From the NCBI GenBank assembly GCA_949316235.1, contig OX438758.1:15223731-15287730 (forward strand): 64,000 bases of DNA, written 5' to 3'. The stretch is from Oegoconia quadripuncta (Eukaryota; Arthropoda; Insecta; Lepidoptera; Autostichidae). Position numbers and translations under genes: made by a program. Below are positions 53,113-63,659 of this stretch, in pieces. The stretch's first letter is position 1; each line of letters starts with the position of its first letter. The notes under the pieces are model-generated. The model saw only the letters and a program-made list of their open reading frames with translations, made no database searches and had not been told where the DNA came from.

Positions 53113-53400
53113 TTATTCTGTTTGGAAATAGAGAATCATGTCATAGCATGACGTGACACAGACGTTGAAACAATTCGAGCAATATTGCAGGCTAGTTCTG
53201 ACGGCGGGCGACGCGCCGTGGCCGCGGATGAATACCGTGACGTACTTGTGGCCACGCTGATATTGCGCTAATGGGGGAACACCAAGGGATTTTAGTTGGT
53301 AGGTCGGCTTAGCCAGAGTCCAACATAACTCGCCCACCACCCCCGTGAAGGGCATATGCCTTTGTAAAAGAGAAAAGGATATTGTAGGCTTAAAAATGAT
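53113..53400 (-). other. Unrecognised open reading frame, C-terminal Cys-rich
   Basis: Part of a 162-codon frame (53601-53113). The segment nearest 53113 is GC-richer than its surroundings and reads FTGVVGELCWTLAKPTYQL, then HKYVTVFIRGHGASP and SCYDM. I do not recognise it; the outer N-terminal half looks random. It may be a host exon, a repeat, or chance. Confidence 0.25.
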
Positions 53401-53586
53401 TTCAAGATATATCAATACTTGACATTCTTGTTTACTAATACTCCTATAGAAATCCATGAGGGAGGCCTTTGTTCTGTTGCTGATATGATGAGGATGAATA
53501 CATATATGATATATACCCGCCAAGGGAAGGTTGTGGCTTGCATTGGGAGAATTATGTGATATTGATGTGGAAGTTAATAGCGATTT

Positions 53587-53907
53587 ATTTTTAATGGACA
53601 ACGGGTTACCGCTTGACCTTAATCACACCTGATATTAAGTAAAAATGAGGCCGAAGATGTAAGCTTACTGACCCAGAAACCCCATCTTACTTGGAGGATT
53701 GATAGCCAATCTGTCTGTCAACCGAAACGCAACAGTTTTATTTGATGACAGATTTAGATAAGATCGTAGTAGCTAGCCAGACGGACATTTAAAATGGCCT
53801 ATCACAAATCAAACCGAGTACTAAACATGTACCCCGCTGGGGATCGAACCCGCGACCTCCGATTCGTAAACCCTATGTTGTTTACATTGAGCCACTTAGT
53901 CGGTCGA
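53587..53907 (-). mobile_element. SINE-C, full length, diverged
   Basis: Body AGACGGACATTTAAAATGGC in reverse, B box GGTTCGATCCCCAGCGGGG intact. Confidence 0.88.
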
Positions 53908-53909
53908 AT

Positions 53910-54560
53910 GCAAATGATTGTGATAAATCATGGACTTGAAACAGTTGATGACTACATGTACGCGACGCACCTCTTTTGTATCTTTTTACTTTTTTTTTGT
54001 TATATTCGCAAAGGGATCTAAGCCCATACAGCCATGTCTTATTTCTCTTATTTCTTCAGTTTATAAGTCAGTCTCAGTTAAAACAAGTAATTCGTCGTAT
54101 ACTTGGCGTATACAGAGTCTAGTCACGGTCAAGTCATTCTTCAGTAAAGTGGCAGAATGCTTTACAAAAGATTTTGGTGGCTTCTTGAGGGAACCCGAGA
54201 GCTTCGTTACGCACATTAATTTACAATTCCCTTCACTTGCACACCATTACTAACTTATGCTGCACAATATTCTGCCATTATTAAGCTTCAAAAGTGAGAA
54301 TGCACAAATTATAAGAATTATAAACAAAAATGCTACTTCACTCGCCGAGATTCCGCCAAAATGCCCCTTGACATATTATTATATTGTTTCTTGCTGTTGA
54401 GCTGCTAACTGAAGTGTCAACTACTTTTATTTCCAAAAATTCCCATAAAATACCCTTTTTTTCACAGTTTAATCCACAATTATTTAAAAAGTGCAACCCC
54501 TGAGTTTCTTGCTCGTTCTTCTCCGGGGAGGCGATAACTGTATGTCATGACGATTTATGT
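53910..54560. other. No gene recognised
   Basis: AT-rich; + strand frame at 53930-54253 is without motifs. Confidence 0.4.
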
Positions 54561-54567
54561 CATGACG

Positions 54568-54890
54568 ACCTCCGCCTCCGTAGCTCAATGTAAACAATAT
54601 TGGGTTTACGATTCGGAGGTCGCGGGCTCGATCCCCAGCGGGGTACATGTTTAAGTACTCGGTTTGGTTGGTGGTAGGGCATTTTAAAATGTCCGCCTGG
54701 CTAGCTACCACCATATTATCTAAATCTGCCGCCAAGCAGCAATGTTGATAGCATTGTTGTGTTCCGGTTGTCAGAGATAAGATAGCCAGTCCCCCAAATG
54801 TGTTGGTGTTTCCGGGTCAGTATGCTTCCACCTTCAACCTCATCTTCACTTAACGTATTGAGGTCAAGTCCCAATCCATTGTGAATTTCT
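54568..54890 (+). mobile_element. SINE-C, full length
   Basis: CGCCTCCGTAGCTCAATGTA, B box GGCTCGATCCCCAGCGGGGT, 3' end slightly deleted (CTTAACGTATTGAGG). Confidence 0.92.
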
Positions 54891-54891
54891 T

Positions 54892-55395
54892 ATAACTTAC
54901 GAAATAAAACATTTTTGATTTGATTTGTTTTGAATTCTATCTCCTATAAGCGCTCGTCGTTTACATTTGGTCCTTGATCTATCATAAAACTTATACTAAT
55001 ACTAACCTAATACGGCCAAATTATACAGGTAAATAGGTTCGGGAAAAATATTCAATTTAATACCTTAAAGTCAACTGCATTTAACTGCCTTTGCAGATGG
55101 TTTCCCAATTTCCGTAGTCCGCCGGCAGTTTTCACATCTCTCGTGCAAATTGAATATTTAACGATTTGTATTTATAGAAACGTGGTATTTCGTACACAAG
55201 TTTATAATTTCTACATCTATCCAAATTCTATTTACATTAATAATGTGAAGGTATAATATACTCTACATAATCAAAATAGTTAAATAATTAGCCGAGTTAC
55301 GGTTAAAATTACGAAATATGACTATTTGAACAGTAACCAATCAAACCCATGGTAGTCTATTGTTGCACATATTCCTCTCCCGTGATGCTATTTGC
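54892..55395. other. No feature seen
   Basis: AT-rich spacer. Confidence 0.4.
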
Positions 55396-55397
55396 CC

Positions 55398-55636
55398 ACG
55401 ACCGATTGGTGTAGTAAATAACGACCCTGTTAGCGAAACCAACGGTTGCGGGGTCGAATCCCGCGAGGGGTAAATGTTTGTGGCATGAATACAAACATTT
55501 ATTCCCGAGATTGGATTGGAAGTTTATATAAATATTTATATTTGTTTATGCGTTATCTAGTATCCATAGTACAAGCTTTACTTAGTTGGGACTAGATGAT
55601 TGGTGTAAGTGTCCGAAATATTTATTTATTTAAATT
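55398..55636 (+). mobile_element. SINE-B, full length
   Basis: Head CGACCGATTGGTGTAGTAAA, B box GGGTCGAATCCCGCGAGGGG, then GCGTTATCTAGTATCCATAG and a TATTTATTTATT tail. Confidence 0.92.
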
Positions 55637-55639
55637 TTA

Positions 55640-56260
55640 GTTTCATGGGAGTTGCCGGACAAGTGAGTCATCTTTATTGAGCTCTTCACCAACAATGCCT
55701 ACCCATCTATGGTCCCTTAATAGGCTTTTATAAGACATATAAGAGTGGAGGCGGGTAGGTCCTATTCTACTCTACTCGATACGTAGTGGGTATGATAAGT
55801 CGAAGCAGCCCCCTTATTGTCTAACTTAATTGCCATCTCCTTCGCCATTGGTCAAATTTGACAATTGAAACTTTGCTATTGGTTGAATTTGATAGTTTTT
55901 TATCATTCAAGTTAGATCGAAGACAGAACCGACTCGTATAACATATTCAAAGTAATTGTTAACTCTTTGCGAAATCGAGTGAGTGTTCCAAATCTTTTAA
56001 CTGTTCCGGATTATTCAAAATGTTTCATTTGAAACTGTAACAGCGAATGAGCGAGTAAGATAATGCGATTCTTTTGTCGCGTATGGACCCGTTAGCATAT
56101 CGTCCCTCATTCTTATTCTTATATTCAGTATTTACTACGACTGTGAGTGATTTGTTTATCATTATCACCGACGTTAGGAAGAATCCGCCATTGCCCGAGC
56201 CACCCTTTACCACGCGATTGGCGTCGTCCCGGTCGCTCGCAACGCCCATCTACGACATAC
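55640..56260. other. No gene recognised
   Basis: Near 55800-55930 a CCAATGG/TTGGTCAAATTTGACAATTG stretch looks palindromic but no unit border is clear. Confidence 0.4.
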
Positions 56261-56291
56261 ATATATACATACACTCGAAAGACATTACCCT

Positions 56292-56790
56292 CTTTTCTTT
56301 TTTTTTTTTTTATACGAGAGAGCGGCAAACGAGCATGCGGGTCACCTGATGGAAAGCAATCACCGCCGCCCATGGACACCCGCAACACCAAAAGGGTCAC
56401 AGATGCGTTGCCTTTGAGGAAGGTGTAGGCTCGTTTCTTGAAGGTTCCAATGTCGTACTCGTTCGGGAATACCGCTGCCGGAAGTCCGTTCCGCAGGGTG
56501 GTCGTACGTGGTAAGAAGTTTCTTGTGAAACGTACAGTGGTAGACTTCCACTTATCCAGGTGATGTGGATGGAAATTTAATTTTCTCCGAGAAGTGTATC
56601 GGTTAAATTGAGCAGCGGGTATTAGCTCGAACAGTTCTTCAGAACACTCCCCATGAAATATGCGATAGAGAATGCAGAGGGACGCGACGTCTCTTCGCAA
56701 CGCCAGGGGATCCAGTCGGTCAGTGAGACTCTCTTGGCCGACAATTCGGACTGCGCGACGTTGAACGCGGTTTTCTTGGGCAGTCGGGTA
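56292..56790 (-). mobile_element. CR1-like LINE, ORF2 end and 3' terminus
   Basis: Best copy of this family. One frame reads ENRVQRRAVRIVGQESLTDR, RRDVASLCILYRIFHGECSE, ELIPAAQFNRYTSRRKLNF, HPHHLDKWKSTTVRFTRNFL, then [20 protein letters not shown]. This is the last 140 or so residues of RT ORF2. Then comes the short 3' untranslated region and poly(A) (T-run at 56292-56311). Confidence 0.9.
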
Positions 56791-56799
56791 AAAAGCAGA

Positions 56800-57235
56800 T
56801 AAAATTATGATGTGACGCTTGGCACTTCCATTCGAGAATACATCTAGCGAGTCATTGGTCGCTATGACAAATAAATATGAATAACCGCACGTAATGAGTT
56901 TCGTGAGCACGTACTGGCGATGAATAAGTTGAATACCCGTGAACGTAGTTACGAGAAACCAATCAATAACCTCATGGGCTTCTGTTTGCAGAATGTTCGT
57001 TGTCAATAAATCAAACACGGGGAGAATTCCACCCGGTAAAGAGGTTCAATTTTATGTTCGTAAATAGTTGGCTTCTCTATATTACAAATAAATAAATATT
57101 TCTTTTCTATTCAGCTATTTTAACGTGTTTCCAAATAAATTGGTTTAAATGATACGACAACCAGAAAAGTTTTCAGTTTCGTTTCATTTTCAAAATCTGC
57201 AAGTATAAACTTCAGGCCACAAATACATACATATA
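56800..57235. other. No feature assigned
   Basis: The reading frame of the CR1-like fragment stays open upstream to 57018, but that part has no RT motifs. Confidence 0.4.
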
Positions 57236-57237
57236 TA

Positions 57238-57450
57238 ATGTCACGCCTGTTTCCCGTAGGGGTAGATAGAGACCACAGACTTCCACTTGCTACGATCTTG
57301 ACACACCTCTTTTGCTTCTTTCACTCTCATAAGGTTGTTCATACATGCTCGTCGGTTTAGGGTACTCTTGACGTGGCCTTTCTTTAAGACGTCCCCGATT
57401 TGATCATGATACGTTCGTCGTGATCTTCCCCTACCAACACTACCACAAAT
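57238..57450 (-). mobile_element. RTE-like LINE 3' tail
   Basis: Open frame [20 protein letters not shown], then [19 protein letters not shown] and [11 protein letters not shown]. Confidence 0.82.
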
Positions 57451-57489
57451 ACATTGTAGAAATACTAGATTTACTACTTCCAGCACTAA

Positions 57490-57838
57490 AGCTTTTTTTA
57501 ACGTAGCCTATACTTTTCTCCGACCCCTTATCTATACTTGTACAAAAATTTAAGTCATTCTGATGCTCTGTGCTTTAGGGGTTCGTTGAAGCTTTAAAGT
57601 TCTATAGTGGAGATCACGCGTCGGCAATCGCAGCGTGAGTTGTCCACTTATAAGAGGACAACGAGTTGTGAGTTTATTGGTGGGAAGCCCCATAGTCGTC
57701 TTTACAGCCCCCACGGGAAGAGACTGTTTATATAAATGAAATGAGATTTCTTCTCAGTTACATTTGCTATTTTTTTACAAGTTTCTATTTAACTTGCGTC
57801 GTATGTATGTATGTAACTAGTTGCGCTAAAAATGTCCC
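57490..57838. other. No gene; weak R5-like block
   Basis: GTGGGAAGCCCCATAGTCGT near 57681 and CACGGGAAGAGACTG at 57713 recall the R5 right end, diverged. Confidence 0.35.
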
Positions 57839-57843
57839 TCTTA

Positions 57844-58197
57844 GAGCGTTATCACACTAGCGAGTTGCGAGCGAGTGGAAAGCGGGGCGAGTGCGCAGCC
57901 AGCACGCCGCGGGTGCGCAGCGAGCTCACGGCGAACAGCGCTGTTGACGCCAGTCGATAACTTGATAATGGGTCCTCCCATATTCGTCGTTTTATCTGCT
58001 TTTGTCTTCGTTTCCGTCTTCGGAGTAACAAAGCTAACAGCAGTGTTTCCTCGTCGTAATCCATTCTGGCACTGACTGTACAAAACAAGAATCGCACGCC
58101 GCGAACTCGCTGCCCACCCGCGACGAGCTCGCGGCGTACTCGCTGCGCACTCGCCCCGCTTTCCACTCAATCGCAACTCGCTAGTGTGATAAAGCCC
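57844..58197. mobile_element. MITE-7 (354 bp), PIF/Harbinger-like, TSD TTA, CpG-rich arms
   Basis: TTA at 57841-57843 and 58198-58200. Ends read GAGCGTTATCACACTAGCGA and its reverse AGTGTGATAAAGCCC. The arms of about 105 bases are GC-rich (CACTCGCCCCGCTTTCCACT). The middle is a non-coding spacer. The overlapping frames are products of the palindrome. Confidence 0.92.
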
Positions 58198-58261
58198 TTA
58201 TAAATTGGTAGAGGAACAGTACTGTAAATATTAAAAATTCTAAATAGGAATATCGAGTAAT

Positions 58262-58315
58262 ATTTCGGACGTTTACATCTCATCTAGTCCCAAACTAAGC
58301 AATGCTCGTATTATC
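58262..58315 (-). mobile_element. SINE-B, 3' end
   Basis: TTTCGGACGTTTACATCTCA, then CTAGTCCCAAACTAAGCAAT. Confidence 0.65.
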
Positions 58316-58384
58316 ATAATAAATAATATAATAAATATATCTTTATTTGTTCTTCACAAACTCACGCTATAGCTGGTCTATATT

Positions 58385-58672
58385 TAAGTCGCGGGTTCGA
58401 TCCCCAGCGGGGTACATGTTTAAGTACTCGGTTTGGTTGGTGGTAGGGTATTTTAAATGTCCGCCTGGCTAGCTACCACCATCTTATCTAAATCTGCCGC
58501 CAAGCAGCAATGTTAATAGCATTGTCGTGTTCCGGTTGTCAGAGATAAGATAGCCAGTCCCCCAAATGTGTTGGGGTTTCCGGGTCAGTACGCTTCCATC
58601 TTCGACCTCTTCTTCACTTAACATCAGGTCTGATTGAGGTCAAGTACCTACCAACCAGTTATGCATAAAAAA
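58385..58672 (+). mobile_element. SINE-C, starts in the B box
   Basis: GCGGGTTCGATCCCCAGCGG to GTTATGCATAAAA. The A-box part is missing. Confidence 0.9.
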
Positions 58673-58794
58673 ATTAAAAAAAAGTCTGGTAAGTACGTGT
58701 GAAGACTGATGCCTAAAATAAGCAGTAGCCTCTGCTTTAGGATACTAGTACCCCAGTTGTACTTCCCGGACGTACGAGTACAGCTCAGACAGCG

Positions 58795-58965
58795 AGAAAT
58801 AGTCCCAAGTGGAAACTAGGCAACGGATAAACATACATAAATATTTATATAAACATCCCTGACTGGGGGATAAATGTTCGTATTCATCACACATATGATT
58901 CGGACTCGCAACCGTTGATTTCGCTGACAGGGTCACTATTCACTACACCAATCGGCGGTCAAATA
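58795..58965 (-). mobile_element. SINE-B, B box and 3' end damaged
   Basis: CGGATAAACATACATAAATA, CTGGGGGATAAATGTTCG and TGATTTCGCTGACAGGGTC. Confidence 0.75.
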
Positions 58966-58969
58966 GTTA

Positions 58970-59340
58970 CATGCATATAAAATGAAAACGAAGAGAAAAT
59001 TAAATAAATATCGCTTACGAATAAATTTTAAAGTCGTAATTTCACTACAACTGTGACATGTATGACAATGTATGCAATAGATAATGGAACAGTAATTTAG
59101 ATATGTGTAGATAATTCCATCGCATCAGATGGAAATTGCTCTTTATTGTGGGACTCATACAGGTCAGGGATACCTATGTCCCTATATGTCAAGGTTATGG
59201 GTCACTAGTGACGCAATATTTGGAAATTATATTTTTGAAACAGTGAATTTTAATGTCAGAACCTATCCTAAGTAAAAGTTATTGAATACATATCCTATGA
59301 AATATATAACGTGAATTGTTAAAATGGTTAGCATTAAATC
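58970..59340. other. No feature seen
   Basis: AT-rich spacer. Confidence 0.4.
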
Positions 59341-59344
59341 TTAA

Positions 59345-59450
59345 GTCTTAGGTGTACCGACGATTTGGTGAAGATCGCGGGAAGTCCCTGGATGTGGACA
59401 GCACAGGACGAATCGGTGTGGACGTCTTTCGGCTGATGATGATGATGTAG
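59345..59450 (+). mobile_element. RTE-like LINE 3' end remnant
   Basis: GGAAGTCCCTGGATGTGGAC and GTCTTTCGGCTGATGATGAT resemble the RTE terminus with its GATGAT run. Confidence 0.55.
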
Positions 59451-59867
59451 TCTTAGGTGACAGGTCCAAATTCCGATAGGACATATAAAATGCTTTACCA
59501 CCCACCACGCTTACTTAATATGACCATAATTATATATTATTTTAGTTGCAGCTGTGAAACAAATTAATAGCATTCATTGATTCCCATTTTAAACTCACTC
59601 GCTTGCTTATTTAATGACCAACCCATTAAGGTAATTACAATTCAAGAATAGTTCACAGTGAGAGTTTCAAATAGTACTGACAAGACTAATTTGCATCGTA
59701 CGCCAAAGCACGTCACCTAGTCATATTAAGTCAGTAATATAATTTCGAACTAATTATCTCATCATTAGGCCTAGTGTGGGTCACGGGGTAGTTTTATAGT
59801 GAAATATATTTATTTGTGGTTACAAATTGTTTGTTTGATAGGGTTTGGCACCAGCGACTTACATATT

Positions 59868-60229
59868 GGATGAGTTTTTTTACTGTAAGGAAAAAAATAG
59901 GGCATATTAAGTAAGTGAAATAGAAGGGCATAGGTAGTTTTTTTTTTCAAAATTATTATAAAACAAAGCTTTGATTGTGTCATTTGACGGCCGCGTTTGT
60001 AGCCTATTCCACATAATTACATCATTAAATTAAAAAAATTAAAAAAAGTTGGAGAAAATATGAATGCAAATTAATTTCGCATGATAGGAACCTTAAAAAT
60101 CACGTCAGTCGCTTATAAATATACGAACGGCGCGTGCGTTTTGAAAAACAAAAAATAAACTACCTATGCCAATAACCCCTATTTATCTAATATGCCCTAT
60201 TTTTTTCCTTACAGTAAAAAAACTCATCC
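59868..60229. mobile_element. TIR element E4, copy 1 (362 bp)
   Basis: Perfect inverted repeats of about 42 bases, from GGATGAGTTTTTTTACTGTA to AAATAGGGCATATTA. Interior non-coding. Right flank continues GGTATA, matching the flanks of the other copies, so the unit may be a few bases longer. Confidence 0.9.
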
Positions 60230-60239
60230 GGTATAATAA

Positions 60240-60595
60240 TTTGGTTAAAATCTGATGATGGATGTAAATAAAGAGTGGAACCATACTGAAGTCAGTTGTT
60301 TTGTAATTTTTTGGGGGTTCAATTATACTCTGAATAATCTTGAGTTAATGCCACATTCAGTTAGAGATATGATTCTTGGATGATGATGACCTTCTCTTTT
60401 TTGAACTCGGTTGAAAAGTAGCGAAATAGACGATTAAGAATTAACAAATTCATAAATGTTTAGTGCGGTCTTCCCACACGCTGGGATCATCAGATATTGA
60501 TGAAATTAACGGAACCCCTTCCAATATAAACTTATTAAAATCAACAACATGGACACCCGAGGAATGCAATCCCTTCTCCTAAACTATGTATTTAA
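60240..60595. other. No gene recognised
   Basis: AT-rich. No supported feature. Confidence 0.4.
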
Positions 60596-60596
60596 G

Positions 60597-60700
60597 AGTA
60601 TATAAACCATCTGGTATCCACAACACAAGCCTATAGTTGCTTAAAGTGGAACAAGATAGCATTGTGGGCATTTCCAAGGATATTTAATTATTTATTCTCC
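60597..60700 (+). mobile_element. SINE-A, 3' module
   Basis: ACCATCTGGTATCCACAACA then CTTAAAGTGGAACAAGATAG and the tail. Confidence 0.8.
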
Positions 60701-60701
60701 T

Positions 60702-61690
60702 TTTCGAAAGTCGATTAAAATAACTGTCAGTGTATTTGACTTACTGTTTGCCTATTATACTATGACATTGCCTTCAAGAAGCTTAATTAGACAAAATTAA
60801 ACAAGTTTTTAATTGTTTCTCTTGACGGGTAGTCTTTTGTATGCAAGAAGATTGGAAGACGTTGTATTCTGAACTTTGAATTATTTCATATAAATTTTGT
60901 TTTTCTGTTTTGTTTGCTTCGAAGTTTTGGGGTTTTTATTTCATATTATCCATTTTGGAAAGCAAAGAAATTACTTAAAAATAATTCTACAGTCACCATT
61001 CCGTCTAAAAACGAGTCTTCGAGTGCAGTATATGTGTAAAACTCGCATCCCAAACGTCGCCATACTAAAGTCGGACTGAGTTAGTGATATTTGCCGCATG
61101 CAAAATGTGGGCCAAAATCACACCACACTTCGAGTCCACTTCTAGACATAAGGCATTGCGGTAGACAGAAAAGGATAGAGCGGAAAAAGTTGGATAAGGG
61201 CCTTAAAGTCCCCTTGTTCCACTCTAACCCATTCCGTTCTTGAGTACACGAAATGGATTAGATTCCGCTCTTAAGTACACTTTAACCCATTCATTGCCCA
61301 TTTGTTCCAATTAGGCCATGTTTGTAATAAAACAAGATGAAATAACTGTTTAAATGCACTATATTGGCAAGAAAACTAATTTAATTAAAATAATGTGGGA
61401 TCGCAGTCCGCACAGTTGGAAGCCATATTCAGAAGGGGCAACTAATTGCCAGTGTACAAAAAAATAAAAAAAATAAAAAGTGTTGCCACAAATTAGTTAT
61501 ATGTTCATAAACTGAACAGGCCAGATTCCTAAAGGGCCAGATTCCTGAAAGGACGGAAAAAATACATTCATGTCTTTTTTCCGTTTCAGAGGAGGAACGC
61601 CTTTGCCTGCAGTGGAACAGTATGTGCTCCTAACAATAATAATCAATGATTTATAGAAACTCTTACTTCGACAACTTTGTGAATTAACTG
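60702..61690. other. No gene; possible RTE-like end at 61588-61640
   Basis: GGAGGAACGCCTTTGCCTGC then AGTGGAACAGTATG resembles an RTE-type terminus. The remainder, including a block near 61090-61320 with two TTAACCCATTC-type copies, is not recognised. Confidence 0.4.
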
Positions 61691-61693
61691 TTT

Positions 61694-61962
61694 AATAAAT
61701 AATAAATAAATATCCTTAGACATACACAAAGTGCCATCTTGTTCTACAGTAAGCAACTATAGGCTTGTGTTGTGGATACCGGATGGTTGATATGCTACAT
61801 TTTTTTTTGTAAATAAATACTTATTATAAATGAAAACATCCATAACTCGGGTAGACGTGTCCGTATTCATCACACAAACATATGCCCCTAGTGGTATTTG
61901 AACCCGCTACCTTTTGGTATCGTGGTCAGAGTTGCTAACCATTACACCAAACAGGTCGTCAC
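61694..61962 (-). mobile_element. SINE-A, full length
   Basis: 3' module and head complete. B box in reverse GTATTTGAACCCGCTACC is mutated. Confidence 0.9.
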
Positions 61963-62157
61963 CTGTTTATCTTTGTAGTTAAATCCTCATAAGTACATAA
62001 TTTTACAGGCGCATCTTGAAACACCCAGCGAAATTTGAATCCTTGGCATCTTTTGAGATGATGGTTTATATCATCAAACTGAACAACTTTCTCCTATGGA
62101 CCAATTTTGAAATCGATAAAAAAATGAGCGGTTTCATACATTTCAATGGGGTGTGTA

Positions 62158-62293
62158 TTTTTTTTTTTTTTTTATATGAGAGGGCGGCAAACGAGCATGC
62201 GGGTCACCTGATGGAAAGCAATCACCGCCGCCCATGGGCACCCGCAACACCAAAAGGGTCACAGATGCGTTGCCGGCCTTTGAGGAAGGTGTC
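62158..62293 (-). mobile_element. CR1-like LINE 3' end
   Basis: T16 (poly(A) of the - strand), TATGAGAGGGCGGCAAACGA, ATCACCGCCGCCCATGGGCA and GCGTTGCCGGCCTTTGAGG. Confidence 0.88.
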
Positions 62294-62345
62294 CACCCCA
62301 GAATAAGTAGGGCAGCCTGAGCGATGAGGGATTCTCCAGCAGTGC
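62289..62345 (+). repeat. 57-bp direct repeat, copy 1
   Basis: TCCACCCCAGAATAAGTAGG to CTCCAGCAGTGCTGG. The second copy is at 62767-62823, 477-478 bases away. Not part of any repeat recognised elsewhere in the window. Confidence 0.85.
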
Positions 62346-62446
62346 TGGGGTACCAGTTATGATGATAATGTAGAACATCAATTTGTATTTACGAATGAAG
62401 TTCATCAATGAACTTACTTTGCAAAATTAAAGTTGTGGATTATAAC

Positions 62447-62760
62447 CCGGTATACCGGATGAGTTTTTTTACCGTAAGGAAAAAATAGGGCTTATCCTAA
62501 TAAGCCCTATTTTTTCCTAAGTGAAGCCCTAAGTGAAACAGAAGTTATTGGCATAGGTAGTTTATTTTTTTTCCAAAAACGCACGCGCCGGCCGTAAATT
62601 CATATGCGACTGGCGGGATTCTTAGGGTTTCCATCATGCGAAATTTATTTGGAACTCATATATTTTCTGCAAATTTTCTTTGTTTATTTAATTTAATGAT
62701 GTAATTATATGGAATAGGCTACAAACGCGACCGTTAAATGGCACAATTAAGGGTTTATTC
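62447..62760. mobile_element. TIR element E4, copy 2, rearranged
   Basis: Left end TATACCGGATGAGTTTTTTT, then a local fold-back AAAATAGGGCTTAT / ATAAGCCCTATTTT. The interior follows in reverse order relative to copy 1 (GCATAGGTAGTTTATTTTTT, CGCACGCGCCGGCCGT). No right end. Confidence 0.75.
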
Positions 62761-62766
62761 GATTAT

Positions 62767-62823
62767 GTCCACCCCAGAATAAGTAGGGCAGCCTGAGCGA
62801 TGAGGGATTCTCCAGCAGTGCTG
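62767..62823 (+). repeat. 57-bp direct repeat, copy 2
   Basis: Same unit as 62289-62345, followed by TACCCTCCTGGGGTACTAAC. The two copies bracket E4 copy 2. Confidence 0.85.
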
Positions 62824-62824
62824 G

Positions 62825-63410
62825 TACCCTCCTGGGGTACTAACTCTTTAAATACCGCTACCATTCTGGAGAGAGACTGGAAGGTGGGCCTCCGGCGCCC
62901 TCGCTCACCGGACGAAGCGCATGAATGCGTATTGAATGAAACATCTGATTTTTTTCTCGACTTCAGAATTTAAATAATAACTAGTTGTATATCTGTGTTT
63001 TAAGGCTGTTGTTAACCTGAATAAATAAAAATAAATTATAGACTTACGTTTTAACGACGATGAGCGCACCCCTCTGTCATTTCTAAATATTTCGAAGGTG
63101 AACCGTGGGATGCTGTGACCGTGGTCAAATTTACTAATTGTAATGTATAAGCCCTCCCATTACTAATAAACCTATCCTCCCGCCCTTCACCTCGGGGAGA
63201 AGGGGGGGTGACTGAAAAACAGCCTTGACCGTGACATCTGTCCCGGTACAGCAAAGCTGATGTCACTCCCTTTTGCCTTGACTATTCAAAATTGTTACTA
63301 TGTCAATAGCTTTAAGTTAAATAGGAACTAAGGCAATAAATAATTTTTATTATTATTATTATTATTATGCTGTTACGTTTGGATCATGCAAACGCTAATG
63401 TTTGGGTTAT
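62825..63410. other. No gene; R5-like fragment near 63085-63130 and 63375-63410
   Basis: CATTTCTAAATATTTCGAAG then GTGAACCGTGGGATG matches R5 in reverse. A GC-richer block at 62880-62930 (GGCCTCCGGCGCCCTCGCTC) is unassigned. Confidence 0.4.
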
Positions 63411-63411
63411 C

Positions 63412-63655
63412 TGCTGCTGACTGACTGCTATACCAAAAGGTCGCGGGTTAGAATCCCGCTAGGGGCATAAGTTTGTATGATGAATACATGTGTTCCCGAG
63501 TTATGGATGTTTTTCATTTAGTTATGTATTTATTTACAAAAAAAATGTATTTATGTAGTTTATCAACCATCTGGTATACATAATACCAGCCTAGTTGCTT
63601 AGTGTGGAAATAGATGGCGCTGTGTGTATGTGCAAAGATATTTATTATTTATTAA
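63412..63655 (+). mobile_element. SINE-A, head shortened
   Basis: Head from CTGCTATACCAAAAGGTCGC, B box GGTTAGAATCCCGCTAGGGG (one change), then the standard 3' module. Confidence 0.9.
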
Positions 63656-63659
63656 TATT

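Noticed and set aside
57841..58176. Overlapping 111- and 104-codon frames
   Set aside because: Products of the GC-rich palindromic MITE arms.
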